42,165 nt of DNA from an uncultured Butyrivibrio sp. (GCA_946536145.1 CAMNEA010000021.1:1-42165); one strand, 5' to 3'; counted from the first letter of the stretch, positions 18,155-26,810 are shown. Notes: generated from the sequence alone by a model not told the origin. A program made the numbers and translations.

Positions 18155-21100
18155 ATGAACATTAATTTTCAGTCAATTACAGGTCAGAAGAACAACGGGG
18201 AGCTTAATCTTATCGGGACCAGATCCCAGGAGAGAGGACTCATGGGAGCAGCAAAGAGCCAGGGCCTTAGAAATGACGGCTATCTGCTGCAGCTCGACGG
18301 CAGCGGGTTTACGGACAATGCCTATGCCGAGCACGCCAGAAATATGGATGATATTGCCGAGATGGCTGAAAATACGGATGTGTCTCTCCAGCACAACTAT
18401 ATGGCGCTGCTGTCTAATACCGTCTCCGAGGAAGACTATAAAAAAGCAATGGAAGACGGCTTTGATATAAAGGAGATGGACTGCAAAGAAGCGGTTACCA
18501 TAGTAGACAAAATAAAGAGCGTGATGCTTGAAGCAGGTGTTGCTGTGGCAGGATACAACGATGACCTGAGCAGTGAGAAACTAAGCAGGATCACCGGAAG
18601 CGTGACTTTGGCCAACGAGCTGAAAAATAGCTTCCATGAAAATGACATTCCCCTGACTGCAGAAAATGTCAAAGCGGCAAAAACAGCTTATGAACAGATA
18701 GAGGATATAAAAGTCCTTGATGACAGCGCGGTCAAGTTTATGGTACTTAACAACATGGCGCCGACCATGGAGAATGTGTATTTTGCGTCCCACAGCACCA
18801 ACGGACAGAATACCACAGGCAGGGGGTTTTATGCCCAGGAAACAGGAGGGTATTATGCCCAGAAGGCAGAGAGCTTCGATTTCGAGCAGCTGTCACCTCA
18901 GATCGACAGGGTCATAGAAGAGGCGGGACTTGACCCTATGGACAGCGATATAAAAGAAAATGCCAAGTGGATGGTTGTTCAGGGCATACCACTGACTGCG
19001 CAGAATCTGGAGAAGGTGAACAGCCTAAGGAGCATAAGCTTTCCTGTCAGCGAAAAGATCGCCGCAAAGGCGGCAGCGTCCGCAATAGCAGACGGAAGAA
19101 AAGCGATCGAGGGCAATATCTTTGACCCTGAGTCAAACCTTCAGAAGGCCGTGGCAATTAATGCAAAAGTAGCAGGCATAACTGATGAAAACATCAAGAA
19201 TACGATACTGACCGGTAAGGAGCTAAACATAAAGACTCTCTCAGAGGTTCCCGGAACGGTAGGCCTTGAGCGGGTTGCAGAAAATGACAAAAGACTCATA
19301 AGCGCGAGGCTGCAGCTTGAAGAAGTCAGACTACGCATGACAACGCAGGCCAACAAGGAGCTTTTGGACAGTGGATTTTCCATAGATACAGCCCCCATGG
19401 AGGAGCTGATAGAGAGGCTTAAGAATGCCCTGGGGCAGGTCGGCGATGAAACATCAGGGAAGATAGTCGATGAAGCCACAGACATAACACCGGCAAAGAG
19501 CGGGCTGGTTCTTCAAATGACCATGCGCAGGGTAAACATCATAAGTCAGGCGCCGGCAGACCTTGTGGGCGAAATGGCTGATGAATTTAAGAGCGCTACT
19601 CTCTCTGACATCAGCAAAAAAGCCGAGAGCCTTACCCTGAAGTTCCGACAGGCGGGCGAGGGATACGAAAAGCTGCAGACTGCTCCGAGAGCTGATCTTG
19701 GTGACAGCATAAAGAAGGCGTTCAGAAATGTTGATGACATATTAAAGGACTTAGACAAAGAGCTCACCGATGAGAATCGGAGGGTCATAAGAATACTTGG
19801 ATACAACCGCATGGAGGTAAACGAGGAGAACTTTGAAAAGATAAGAAGCTGGGATTCCAAGCTTCAGGTGACTGTCTCAAGGCTGAAGCCAGGCGCAGTC
19901 ATGGATATGATAAGAGATGGAAAGAACCCGCTTTCAATGACGATCGATGAGCTCTCAGTGAATCTTGACAGCCACTCTTCTTCATCCGGAGATAAGAGAG
20001 GAAAAGATGAGGAGAAATTTGCAAAGTTCCTGTACAAGCTCGAACACAAGGGCGGCATTACACCTGAAGAAAAGGAATCTTTTATAGGAATCTACAGACT
20101 ATTCCACACCCTTAAGGAAGACGATTACCAGGCGATCGGTTCAGTACTTAAGACCGGAGGAAAGATGACTCTCGGGAATCTGGTAAATGCTACCAGAAGT
20201 CAGAAAGCCTCTGCCAAAGGGCTCGACTACACTGTGGACGATGATTTTGGAGGGCTCTCTTTAAGAGAAGCGCAGGATGTAGCGAGGATAGATGAGCAGA
20301 TAGAGTCAGCCTACAGATATTACAGATCCAGAGCTGAGGTGGTATATGAGAACCTTGAACCTGAAAAGCTCAAGGCTGCAAATCCTGTTCCCGATACACT
20401 TCTGCCTACGCTTGCGCAGGACCTTGAAGCAGCAGATATCGACAGGGAGCTTGAGAGGAACTATGTAAAAGAACAGGTAAGACAGATCAGGCAGACAGCG
20501 ACGCTCAGATCCGCAGAGAGTGCGCTTGAGGAGATCAGGACAATGGATATCGGGGTTACTTACAATAACCTTGAAGCCATGATCCAGGTAAGGCGTGACA
20601 GGAGAAACGGAAATATCTGGGACAGGCTTCGAAACTACAAGGAAGTAAGGCAGCTGCCGGATGCTCTTGATCAGGATGGTTTTGAAGAAAAATACGTTAA
20701 GGTTTTGGACAATATCTCCGATAAACTTACTGAAGAGCTAATGAATGAGAGTGACTCTTATATTGATGTAAGGTCGATAGCTCTTTTGCAGAAGCAGATC
20801 TCGGTGATGAGTAAAAGCGCCGGGAGAGAGAGTTTCGAAGTCCCTGTAGAGATAGACGGGCAGATGCTGTCGATGCATGTGACTTTGAAGACAGATAACA
20901 GTACAGCATCAAGGATGGATGCCAGTGTTGAGACTATAGAGTACGGGCGGATCGCTGTATCCCTTTATATTGAAAGGGGGCAGGTGAGAGGAATGCTCAC
21001 CACCTCTAACAGCAGGAGCCAGGAACAGTCAGAATATCTGGAGAATGTAAGAACCGTTTTGTGTGAGCGTTTAGCATCAAAAACAGAGGGCATCGGTGTA

Positions 21101-21253
21101 GACCGTGAGAATATAGCAGTCCTCTACAACACACGAAACATTCCTGCGGCAGCAGGGCAGGTTAATACAAAAGCCATGGAAGGCGCAGCAAATGGAATAA
21201 CAGACACACAGACACTTCTAAAAATGGCAAAGGCTTTTGTTGAAGCTTTGTAA
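18155..21253 (+). CDS. Large flagellar protein, DUF6240-like with FliK-like C terminus
   Basis: A 1032-residue soluble, mostly helical protein with no signal peptide or membrane segment. Repeated stretches such as ANELKNSFHENDIPLTAENV, DIKENAKWMVVQGIPLTAQNLEKV and GYNRMEVNEENFEKI suggest a duplicated helical module of roughly 100 residues. About 875-975 (FEVPVEIDGQMLSMHVTLK, IEYGRIAVSLYIERGQVRGML) resembles the Flg_hook domain of the hook-length control protein FliK. The overall architecture matches a family I recall as DUF6240 from Lachnospiraceae. It lies 23 nt before a flagellin gene and upstream of a FliS-like gene, so a role in flagellar assembly or export is likely. The hook-length function is inference. 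Confidence 0.72.
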   Translation: MNINFQSITGQKNNGELNLIGTRSQERGLMGAAKSQGLRNDGYLLQLDGSGFTDNAYAEHARNMDDIAEMAENTDVSLQHNYMALLSNTVSEEDYKKAMEDGFDIKEMDCKEAVTIVDKIKSVMLEAGVAVAGYNDDLSSEKLSRITGSVTLANELKNSFHENDIPLTAENVKAAKTAYEQIEDIKVLDDSAVKFMVLNNMAPTMENVYFASHSTNGQNTTGRGFYAQETGGYYAQKAESFDFEQLSPQIDRVIEEAGLDPMDSDIKENAKWMVVQGIPLTAQNLEKVNSLRSISFPVSEKIAAKAAASAIADGRKAIEGNIFDPESNLQKAVAINAKVAGITDENIKNTILTGKELNIKTLSEVPGTVGLERVAENDKRLISARLQLEEVRLRMTTQANKELLDSGFSIDTAPMEELIERLKNALGQVGDETSGKIVDEATDITPAKSGLVLQMTMRRVNIISQAPADLVGEMADEFKSATLSDISKKAESLTLKFRQAGEGYEKLQTAPRADLGDSIKKAFRNVDDILKDLDKELTDENRRVIRILGYNRMEVNEENFEKIRSWDSKLQVTVSRLKPGAVMDMIRDGKNPLSMTIDELSVNLDSHSSSSGDKRGKDEEKFAKFLYKLEHKGGITPEEKESFIGIYRLFHTLKEDDYQAIGSVLKTGGKMTLGNLVNATRSQKASAKGLDYTVDDDFGGLSLREAQDVARIDEQIESAYRYYRSRAEVVYENLEPEKLKAANPVPDTLLPTLAQDLEAADIDRELERNYVKEQVRQIRQTATLRSAESALEEIRTMDIGVTYNNLEAMIQVRRDRRNGNIWDRLRNYKEVRQLPDALDQDGFEEKYVKVLDNISDKLTEELMNESDSYIDVRSIALLQKQISVMSKSAGRESFEVPVEIDGQMLSMHVTLKTDNSTASRMDASVETIEYGRIAVSLYIERGQVRGMLTTSNSRSQEQSEYLENVRTVLCERLASKTEGIGVDRENIAVLYNTRNIPAAAGQVNTKAMEGAANGITDTQTLLKMAKAFVEAL

Positions 21254-21276
21254 GTGCCCCCGGAAATGAGGTAGGA

Positions 21277-22497
21277 ATGAAGGTTAATTACAATGTATCT
21301 GCAGGAATTGCAAACAATGCGCTCTTAAGGAACGATAAAAAACTGACCGAATCCCTTGGGAGACTCTCAAGCGGTCTTAAGATCACTAACGCCAAGGACA
21401 ACCCATCAGGTCTTGCGATGTCGCGCAGAATGAACGCGCAGATCGAAGGCCTTAATGTCGCGGGCGATACTTCCCAGGATGCAATATCAATAGTACAGGT
21501 TGCGGACGGATGCATGTCGGAAATCCAGAGCGTTCTTCAAAGAATGAGCGAGCTGGCGGTTCAGGCTGCAAACGGCACTCTTACTGAAGATGACAGAAAG
21601 GTCATCCAGGATGAGATGGGCCAGCTGAAGGATGAGGTCGACAGGATGGCGCAGACAACTCAGTTTAACGGCCAGAACCTGCTTGACGGCTCCTTTGATT
21701 ATCGCGGATATGTGACAGTCGGCGCTGACTTTAAGACTTCAGAGACCAATTCAAAGCTGAGCGTTGTGACCTATTCTGATGTGGTAGACGCAGGAAGGTA
21801 TCAGATCACGGGACTTAGTGCTACATGTAAGGAATACACATCCCTTACGGGAGTGGTGAAAAAAGAGCTTGAAGTCACAATGTCAGGACTTACCATAAAC
21901 AACATCAAAGATGACGGAACTGTAGGAGATCTGTATTTATCGGAACCTAATCTACAGTATACGGTAAAGGAAGATATTGTCACCCTCTTTGACAACACGG
22001 GAAAAGAGATAAAGATCCAGCTTAAGCTTAATGACGGAGAGTCATTTGGCGATGCCATAAATCTTGACCTTCCACGCACCGGAGCTATGACAATGCAGAT
22101 AGGAGCCAATGAGGGGCAGACCCTTGATATAAGGATCCCCAAGGTATCACTGACAACTCTTGGGCTTTCATATCTCGATGTTACCAGGTTTGGCTACGAT
22201 GGAGAGCAGGACGGCGACAGCGCAAGGGCAGCGATAGATTCGATCAAGGGAGCGCTTGCCCAGATAAGCAGCATCAGATCAAGACTTGGAGCATACCAGA
22301 ACAGGCTTGAGCACACCTCAAGCAACATCGACGTTACGGTTGAGAACATGACAGCGGCTTATTCAAGGATCATGGACGTCGATATGGCAGAAGAGATGAC
22401 GGTTTACTCGACGCAGCAGGTGCTTTCCCAGGCGGGAACCTCGATGATGGCGCAGGCCAATGAGAGACCTTCCCAGGTACTTCAGCTTCTTCAGTAA
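21277..22497 (+). CDS. Flagellin
   Basis: A 406-residue flagellin. The N-terminal D0/D1 block has NNALLRNDKKLTESLGRLSSGLKIT and NPSGLAMSRRM. It is followed by DAISIVQVADG and QFNGQNLLDG. The C-terminal D1/D0 block has SIRSRLGAYQNRLEHTSSNI, then MAEEMTVYSTQQVLSQAGTSMMAQAN. Residues about 150-300 form a variable D2-like insert exposed on the filament. Export is by the flagellar type III route, so no signal peptide is expected. GAGGTAGGA precedes the ATG. The FliS-like chaperone gene directly downstream fits. Paralogues may exist elsewhere in the genome. Confidence 0.93.
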   Translation: MKVNYNVSAGIANNALLRNDKKLTESLGRLSSGLKITNAKDNPSGLAMSRRMNAQIEGLNVAGDTSQDAISIVQVADGCMSEIQSVLQRMSELAVQAANGTLTEDDRKVIQDEMGQLKDEVDRMAQTTQFNGQNLLDGSFDYRGYVTVGADFKTSETNSKLSVVTYSDVVDAGRYQITGLSATCKEYTSLTGVVKKELEVTMSGLTINNIKDDGTVGDLYLSEPNLQYTVKEDIVTLFDNTGKEIKIQLKLNDGESFGDAINLDLPRTGAMTMQIGANEGQTLDIRIPKVSLTTLGLSYLDVTRFGYDGEQDGDSARAAIDSIKGALAQISSIRSRLGAYQNRLEHTSSNIDVTVENMTAAYSRIMDVDMAEEMTVYSTQQVLSQAGTSMMAQANERPSQVLQLLQ

Positions 22498-22528
22498 AAG
22501 TTTTTGATCGCCGCCGGAGGGACAGATA

Positions 22529-23005
22529 ATGACAGTAGAAAAAAAGCAGGAGTTTACGCTTAAGATAACACAGGCAAATAAAACCCAGATGATAACAATA
22601 ATCTATGAGATAGTTATCTGCTATCTTGAGGAAGCGCTTGTGTGCATGACTGAGGGAAGAAAAAGCGAAGCGACGGGGAGCCTTGACCATGCCCAGAGCT
22701 GCATAGATGAGCTGATACATTCTCTCAACCAGGAATATGAGCTTGCAAGGAACCTCAAAGGGATATATCTCTTTTCCAAAAAGGAGCTGACGGCAGCAGG
22801 GGCTGCCGGAAATACCGGGCGAATAGAGAGGGTTCTTAAGAATTTCAGAATGCTCCATGAGGCATATAAAAAGCTTGAGAAAGAGGATCAGTCCGATAAA
22901 CTGATGCAGAATACACAGAGGGTTTATGCCGGTCTTACCTATGGCAGAAACAGCCTCAATGAGGATGTTTCCTATGCTTACATGAACAGGGGACTAAGGG
23001 CTTAA
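22529..23005 (+). CDS. fliS: FliS-like flagellar export chaperone
   Basis: A 158-residue helical protein with no signal peptide. The N-terminal part (FTLKITQANKTQMITIIYEIVICYLEEAL) and the following helices fit the FliS four-helix bundle that binds flagellin C termini in the cytosol. The body is longer than the usual 125-135 residues, with an internal GAAGNTGRIERV stretch. Its position 31 nt after flagellin supports the call. GGAGG precedes the ATG. The stop codon overlaps the CTTAAGA repeat element at 23001. Confidence 0.72.
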   Translation: MTVEKKQEFTLKITQANKTQMITIIYEIVICYLEEALVCMTEGRKSEATGSLDHAQSCIDELIHSLNQEYELARNLKGIYLFSKKELTAAGAAGNTGRIERVLKNFRMLHEAYKKLEKEDQSDKLMQNTQRVYAGLTYGRNSLNEDVSYAYMNRGLRA

Positions 23006-23018
23006 GAAAATCTTAAGA
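23001..23018 (+). promoter_or_regulatory. CTTAAGA-N4-CTTAAGA element, second copy
   Basis: The same 18-mer as at 952-969, CTTAAGA-AAAT-CTTAAGA, overlaps the fliS stop codon. Similarity continues with a TTTTCG motif and a (T)TAAAATC-like box about 15-25 nt downstream. It could control whatever is transcribed through 23020-23450, including the Tad operon. Confidence 0.45.
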
Positions 23019-23075
23019 TATTAATTTTTCGGGTTAAAATCAAAAGATTTGTTTTAGAAATATACGGATTATCGT

Positions 23076-23107
23076 GGAGCAGCCCAGAGCCGGGGACTGC
23101 TCCTTTT
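23076..23107 (+). terminator. Terminator after the flagellar genes
   Basis: Stem GGAGCAG (23076-23082) / CTGCTCC (23097-23103), with extra CCC/GGG pairing in the loop, followed by TTTTCTT. Confidence 0.8.
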
Positions 23108-23111
23108 CTTA

Positions 23112-23145
23112 TTTCATAGGAAATTCCTCTGAATTTCCTATGAAA
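23112..23145. repeat. Perfect 15-bp inverted repeat
   Basis: TTTCATAGGAAATTC (23112-23126) and GAATTTCCTATGAAA (23131-23145) with a 4-nt CTCT loop. There is no T run after it. It marks the left edge of the structured non-coding stretch and could be the end of a small mobile or interspersed repeat. Confidence 0.7.
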
Positions 23146-23301
23146 CAAAAAACGCTCCGCTATAGATGCGCACTACTGTGTATGACATTTCACTAGGCTC
23201 GAAAGAACCTCGCCAAGTGATCTGCACATCGCGCGTATGGTATAAGTTGCATAAATGCAACCGCGCTCGGCGCGAGCATGTTGCGAGCAACATGCTTTTT
23301 T
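23146..23301 (+). ncRNA. Candidate structured RNA ending in a terminator
   Basis: Several hairpins follow one another: TCACT-A-GGC/GCC-A-AGTGA (23190-23220), GTTGCA-TAAA-TGCAAC (23246-23261), CGCGC-TCG-GCGCG (23262-23274) and AGCATGTTG-CGAG-CAACATGCT (23275-23296). The last ends in TTTTT, which makes an intrinsic terminator. GC content is higher than in the flanks and no plausible protein is encoded. It may be a small RNA, a leader with terminator, or an interspersed repeat. I do not recognise an Rfam family. Confidence 0.45.
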
Positions 23302-23440
23302 ATTTGTCAGGGGGAAAGGCTATTCCGGCCTATGTATATAGAATTATTAATTTTATCGGCCTGCCGTCAATTCCCTGGGGTTTACAAACGGGCTTTGTGG
23401 TGATAAATTTTTCATCACGAGCTCGAAATAAAAACGAAAG
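23302..23440 (+). promoter_or_regulatory. Possible structured 5' leader of the Tad operon
   Basis: About 140 nt lie between the terminator at 23301 and the ribosome binding site of the prepilin peptidase. CAGG-GGGAA near 23318 can pair with TTCCCTG near 23372. GTGAT (23400-23404) pairs with ATCAC (23414-23418), and this stem may extend through GGGCT/AGCTC. No clear -35/-10 pair was found. It could be a leader RNA; riboswitch classes I know, including c-di-GMP types, do not match. Confidence 0.3.
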
Positions 23441-23452
23441 GAGTAGATTCAA

Positions 23453-23863
23453 ATTTTAGCAATACTGACAGTTCTTTTGACGGGAGCAGCCTTTACGGAT
23501 CTTGTCAAAGACAAAATATACAACTTCTGGGTCATCCCCGGACTGGCAACAGGGCTTATTACTTCCCTGATGCAGGGCTCTGACAGACTTACCTCCTCTC
23601 TTATGGCGGTGGGCGCGACGTTTCTTATCCTGCTTCCTGTCTATCTTATCCGGGGGATCGCTGCAGGCGATGTCAAACTCTTTATGTCGGCAGCATCATT
23701 TATGTCCATGCAGGACGCGATGTCCTGTATCCTTATATCTTTTCTGATTGCCGGTGCAATTTCTCTGGCAGTACTCATCCTTAAGAAAAATAAAAAGAAA
23801 ACAATACACTTCGCACTTCCTGTGCTTGCGAGCGTTCTGTTTGTTGCCGGAGGTGCGATATGA
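23453..23863 (+). CDS. Prepilin peptidase, TadV/CpaA-like (A24 family)
   Basis: About 136 residues with several membrane helices. The aspartyl protease residues are in AAFTDLVKDKIYN and in AAGDVKLF, where the family GxGD appears as AAGD. It cleaves leader peptides of Flp pilin and TadE-like pseudopilins at the membrane. The start is unusual. The first canonical initiator in frame (TTG 23477) would remove half of the first membrane helix and is 33 nt from the ribosome binding site. An ATT at 23453 sits 9 nt after AAAGGAG (23437-23443) and gives ILAILTVLLTGAAFTDL. Its stop overlaps the next ATG (ATGA), so it is the first gene of the Tad operon. Confidence 0.75.
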   Translation: MLAILTVLLTGAAFTDLVKDKIYNFWVIPGLATGLITSLMQGSDRLTSSLMAVGATFLILLPVYLIRGIAAGDVKLFMSAASFMSMQDAMSCILISFLIAGAISLAVLILKKNKKKTIHFALPVLASVLFVAGGAI

Positions 23864-24873
23864 AAAAGACGGTCCTGGCAGTCTGTGACAGCGATAAAAG
23901 ATATGTTGAGCGTCTGCAGGAGTACCTGAGGAACAACTTAAAGCTCTCTTTTGAGATAATCTCTTTTACTGAGAGCTCAAAATTAAAGGAGTACTCAAAT
24001 GACAGCGCTGTATCTCTTCTTATCATCACAGACAGGGAGTTTGAAAAAGAAGGAAGAGCCTTCTTTGAAGAGGCAGTAAGAAATATCATTGTGCTCAAAG
24101 ACGATGAAGTGGTACCTGAAAAAGTAAAAGATGATGTGCGCTATGTAAGCAGACTGTGTCCCGCATCGGAGATCGTAAAACAGGTCATAGGAATATGCAC
24201 TGAAAGGGCAGAGGACTTCATAGGACTTACTGCCGATAAGCAGGCGGTAAAGAGAAAGGTTATAGGTCTTTTTACGCCAATCTCGGGCTGCGGCCAGACT
24301 TCTCTGGCGCTGTCTCTTGGGGAAAAGATATCAAAGAAGGGGCGGAGCATCCTGATAAGCTTTGAGAGCTTTTCTAAGCTGCGTGCACTGCGGGAAGGAG
24401 ATTCAGATGAGGATCTGACAGATCTTATGTACTTCGCCGAGTGCAGTCCCGACAGCTTTGGGCTGTACCTTGAGAGGATGCTCATCAGAAGAGACGGACT
24501 TGACATTGTTCCGCCCCCGGTGACGGCTGCGCAGCTTAAGGAGATCAAAGCCGAAAATGTCAGAAATCTCCTGGAACTGCTCTGTGAAAAAGGAGGCTAT
24601 GAGTATATTCTGCTCGATATTAAGGAGTATCCCGAAGGGTTTGCTGACATACTGTCCATGTGCGATATCGTATATACGATCATCGGGGAGAGCGCCGAGG
24701 ATCAGCAGAAGATAGCCATGTACAATCAGTTTCTTATTGAGAATGACTATGATCTGATCCTTGAAAGAACGGTAAAGTGCAGCCCTCTTGTAAAAAAGAT
24801 CCCACAGGCGAAGAAGCAGAGCATAAACGCACTGATAGACAGGGGCAGGGAGGTGCTTGAACTTGGAACGTAG
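23860..24873 (+). CDS. TadZ/CpaE-like pilus assembly protein
   Basis: A 337-residue protein with a receiver-like N-terminal domain (about 1-120; VLAVCDSDKRYVERLQEYL) and a MinD/ParA-like C-terminal domain. The deviant Walker A is SGCGQTSLAL near residue 148, with Gln where KGGxGKT has Lys. A later DYILL-type strand, YEYILLDIKEYPEG, is present. TadZ proteins mark the pole or site of Tad pilus assembly and often have altered P-loops. It overlaps the peptidase by 4 nt and the tadA frame by 11 nt. The missing lysines suggest weak or no ATP hydrolysis. Confidence 0.8.
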   Translation: MKKTVLAVCDSDKRYVERLQEYLRNNLKLSFEIISFTESSKLKEYSNDSAVSLLIITDREFEKEGRAFFEEAVRNIIVLKDDEVVPEKVKDDVRYVSRLCPASEIVKQVIGICTERAEDFIGLTADKQAVKRKVIGLFTPISGCGQTSLALSLGEKISKKGRSILISFESFSKLRALREGDSDEDLTDLMYFAECSPDSFGLYLERMLIRRDGLDIVPPPVTAAQLKEIKAENVRNLLELLCEKGGYEYILLDIKEYPEGFADILSMCDIVYTIIGESAEDQQKIAMYNQFLIENDYDLILERTVKCSPLVKKIPQAKKQSINALIDRGREVLELGT

Positions 24874-26110
24874 TCTGGAGGAGATGCGCAGCGCTATCCG
24901 AGAAGAAGTATCCGGAAGTTTTGATTTTTCAAAAGAAATAGATGACCGGGAGATGTATGAGCTCATAGACAGAGCCATATCAGTGAGTCTGCGCCACAGG
25001 CCGGTCTCCCTTGAAGACAGGAAAAAGCTGAGGATGCAGGTCTTTCACTCCATAAGAAAGCTTGATGTTCTTCAGCACCTCGTAGATGACCCGACCATCA
25101 CCGAGATAATGGTGAACGGAACAGACAACATCTACATCGAAAAGAACGGAACCATAATGCGGTCAGATGTGAGGTTTGACTCCCGCTCAAAGCTTGAGGA
25201 CGTGGTGCAGCAGATCGTGTCATCCTGCAACAGGGTGGTAAACGAGTCGTCACCGATAGTTGACGCAAGACTTGAAAACGGGTCGCGTGTGAACATCGTG
25301 CTGCCTCCGGTCGCTCTTAACGGTCCGATCATCACGATCCGAAGGTTTCCCGACAAGCCGATCACCATGGAGCGGCTGATCGGTCTTGGTTCAATATCTG
25401 AATATCTGAGAGATTATATCGGCACTCTGATAAAGGCCGGATATAACATCTTCATCTCCGGGGGCACAGGTTCGGGAAAAACGACCTTTCTAAATGCCCT
25501 GTCGGATTTTATTCCAAAAGATCAGAGACTTATCAGCATAGAGGATAATGCGGAGCTTCAGATAAGGGGCGTGCCGAACCTTGTGCGTATGGAAGCAAGG
25601 AATGCGAATGTGGAAGGGTGCAGACCCATAACCATAAGGGATCTGATAAAGTCCTCCCTGAGGATGCGCCCCGACTGGATCGTAGTCGGGGAGGTCAGGG
25701 GAGATGAGTGCGTGGATATGCTGCAGGCAATGAACACGGGGCACATGGCTATGTCAACAGGGCATGCAAACAGTGCTGAGGATATGCTCTCAAGGATTGA
25801 GACGATGGTACTTATGGGAATGGAGATCCCTCTTGCTGCAGTAAGAGGCCAGATCGCTTCCGGCATAGACATAGTAGTACACCTTGGGCGCCTGAGGGAC
25901 AGGTCTAGAAAGGTTCTGGAGATCTGTGAGATAGAGAAGGACATTGATATGTCGACAGGGAAAATAAATGTGAACACACTTTTCAGGTTTGAGGAGACGG
26001 GGGTTGACGAAGCTGAAAAAATAATAGGGAAATGGAGGAAAACCGGTGAACTTAAAGCGACTTCAAAGCTTGTATCGGCAGGCCTTAGTCTTCCGGCCTA
26101 CCCCGGGTGA
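24863..26110 (+). CDS. tadA: Tad pilus secretion ATPase TadA/CpaF
   Basis: A 415-residue hexameric type II/IV secretion ATPase. Walker A GGTGSGKTT is near residue 200. An Asp box lies in LISIEDNAEL and Walker B in DWIVVGEVRGDE near 272. The His-box region is QAMNTGHMAMSTGHANS. It powers Flp pilus polymerisation at the inner face of the membrane. The TTG at 24863 is 9 nt after GGGAGG (24848-24853); the TTG at 24857 is too close to it. It overlaps the upstream TadZ-like gene and the downstream tadB frame. Confidence 0.93.
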   Translation: MERSLEEMRSAIREEVSGSFDFSKEIDDREMYELIDRAISVSLRHRPVSLEDRKKLRMQVFHSIRKLDVLQHLVDDPTITEIMVNGTDNIYIEKNGTIMRSDVRFDSRSKLEDVVQQIVSSCNRVVNESSPIVDARLENGSRVNIVLPPVALNGPIITIRRFPDKPITMERLIGLGSISEYLRDYIGTLIKAGYNIFISGGTGSGKTTFLNALSDFIPKDQRLISIEDNAELQIRGVPNLVRMEARNANVEGCRPITIRDLIKSSLRMRPDWIVVGEVRGDECVDMLQAMNTGHMAMSTGHANSAEDMLSRIETMVLMGMEIPLAAVRGQIASGIDIVVHLGRLRDRSRKVLEICEIEKDIDMSTGKINVNTLFRFEETGVDEAEKIIGKWRKTGELKATSKLVSAGLSLPAYPG

Positions 26111-26810
26111 TGTACCTTTTCTGGCACAGGGAGCTCTGATCGCTCTCATGTTTGGGAGGCTCTTTTATGATTCCTGGCTAATGGTGGCATTTCTTATGCC
26201 TATTGGCATCCCGTGGTTTCTTTTTCAGAAAAAGAGACAGATGGAGAGAAACAGAAGGATCATTGGGATCCAGTTCAGGGACGCGCTTGTCTCTGTGATG
26301 ACAAACCTTAAGGCCGGATATTCTTCAGAGAATGCTTTTATAGAAGCAAGGAGGGATATGATCCTTCTCTTTGGTAAAAAGAGCCTTATCGCCCATGAGC
26401 TTTCAAAAGTCGAAAAAGGGATAAGGAATAATGTCCCTCTTGAAAAGATCATCTACAGGATGGGAAGGGAGACCGGAAACAGCGACATTCAGGACTTTGC
26501 CGAGGTTTTTGCTGTGGCGAAAAGGAGCGGAGGAAATATGACGGGAATCATTGAAAAGACCATAGCAGTGATATCCCAGAAGGTTGACGTGGAGAAAGAG
26601 ATTGACGTGCTGATAAGCGCCAAGAGGATGGAGGCAAGGATAATGAACATGGTACCTTTTTTCATCATATTTTATGTCGGCCTTACAAGTCCCGGGTTTT
26701 TCATGCCGCTCTATCACAACGTTTTCGGCATTATCCTCATGAGCATATGCATGGGAGTATATATTTTTGCGTATCTTCTCTCGGAAAGGATAGTGAATAT
26801 CGATGTCTAA
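26046..26810 (+). CDS. tadB: Tad pilus membrane protein TadB-like (T2SF domain)
   Basis: A 254-residue membrane protein. Two N-terminal membrane segments (about 28-60) precede a T2SF cytosolic domain (about 80-210) with QFRDALVSVMTNLKAGYSSENAF and FAEVFAVAKRSGGNM. Two C-terminal membrane segments follow. It forms the platform with TadC. The GTG start overlaps tadA by 65 nt, and AGGAAAACCG precedes it. Its stop overlaps the next ATG by 8 nt, indicating tight translational coupling. Confidence 0.88.
   Translation: MNLKRLQSLYRQALVFRPTPGDVPFLAQGALIALMFGRLFYDSWLMVAFLMPIGIPWFLFQKKRQMERNRRIIGIQFRDALVSVMTNLKAGYSSENAFIEARRDMILLFGKKSLIAHELSKVEKGIRNNVPLEKIIYRMGRETGNSDIQDFAEVFAVAKRSGGNMTGIIEKTIAVISQKVDVEKEIDVLISAKRMEARIMNMVPFFIIFYVGLTSPGFFMPLYHNVFGIILMSICMGVYIFAYLLSERIVNIDV

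Noticed and set aside
23302..23440. c-di-GMP or other known riboswitch before the Tad operon
   Set aside because: The conserved core strings of the GEMM-I and c-di-GMP-II classes that I know are absent.
23166..23459. 97-residue plus-strand frame in the structured stretch
   Set aside because: It runs through several perfect hairpins and a terminator, has no ribosome binding site, and its composition is unlike a protein.
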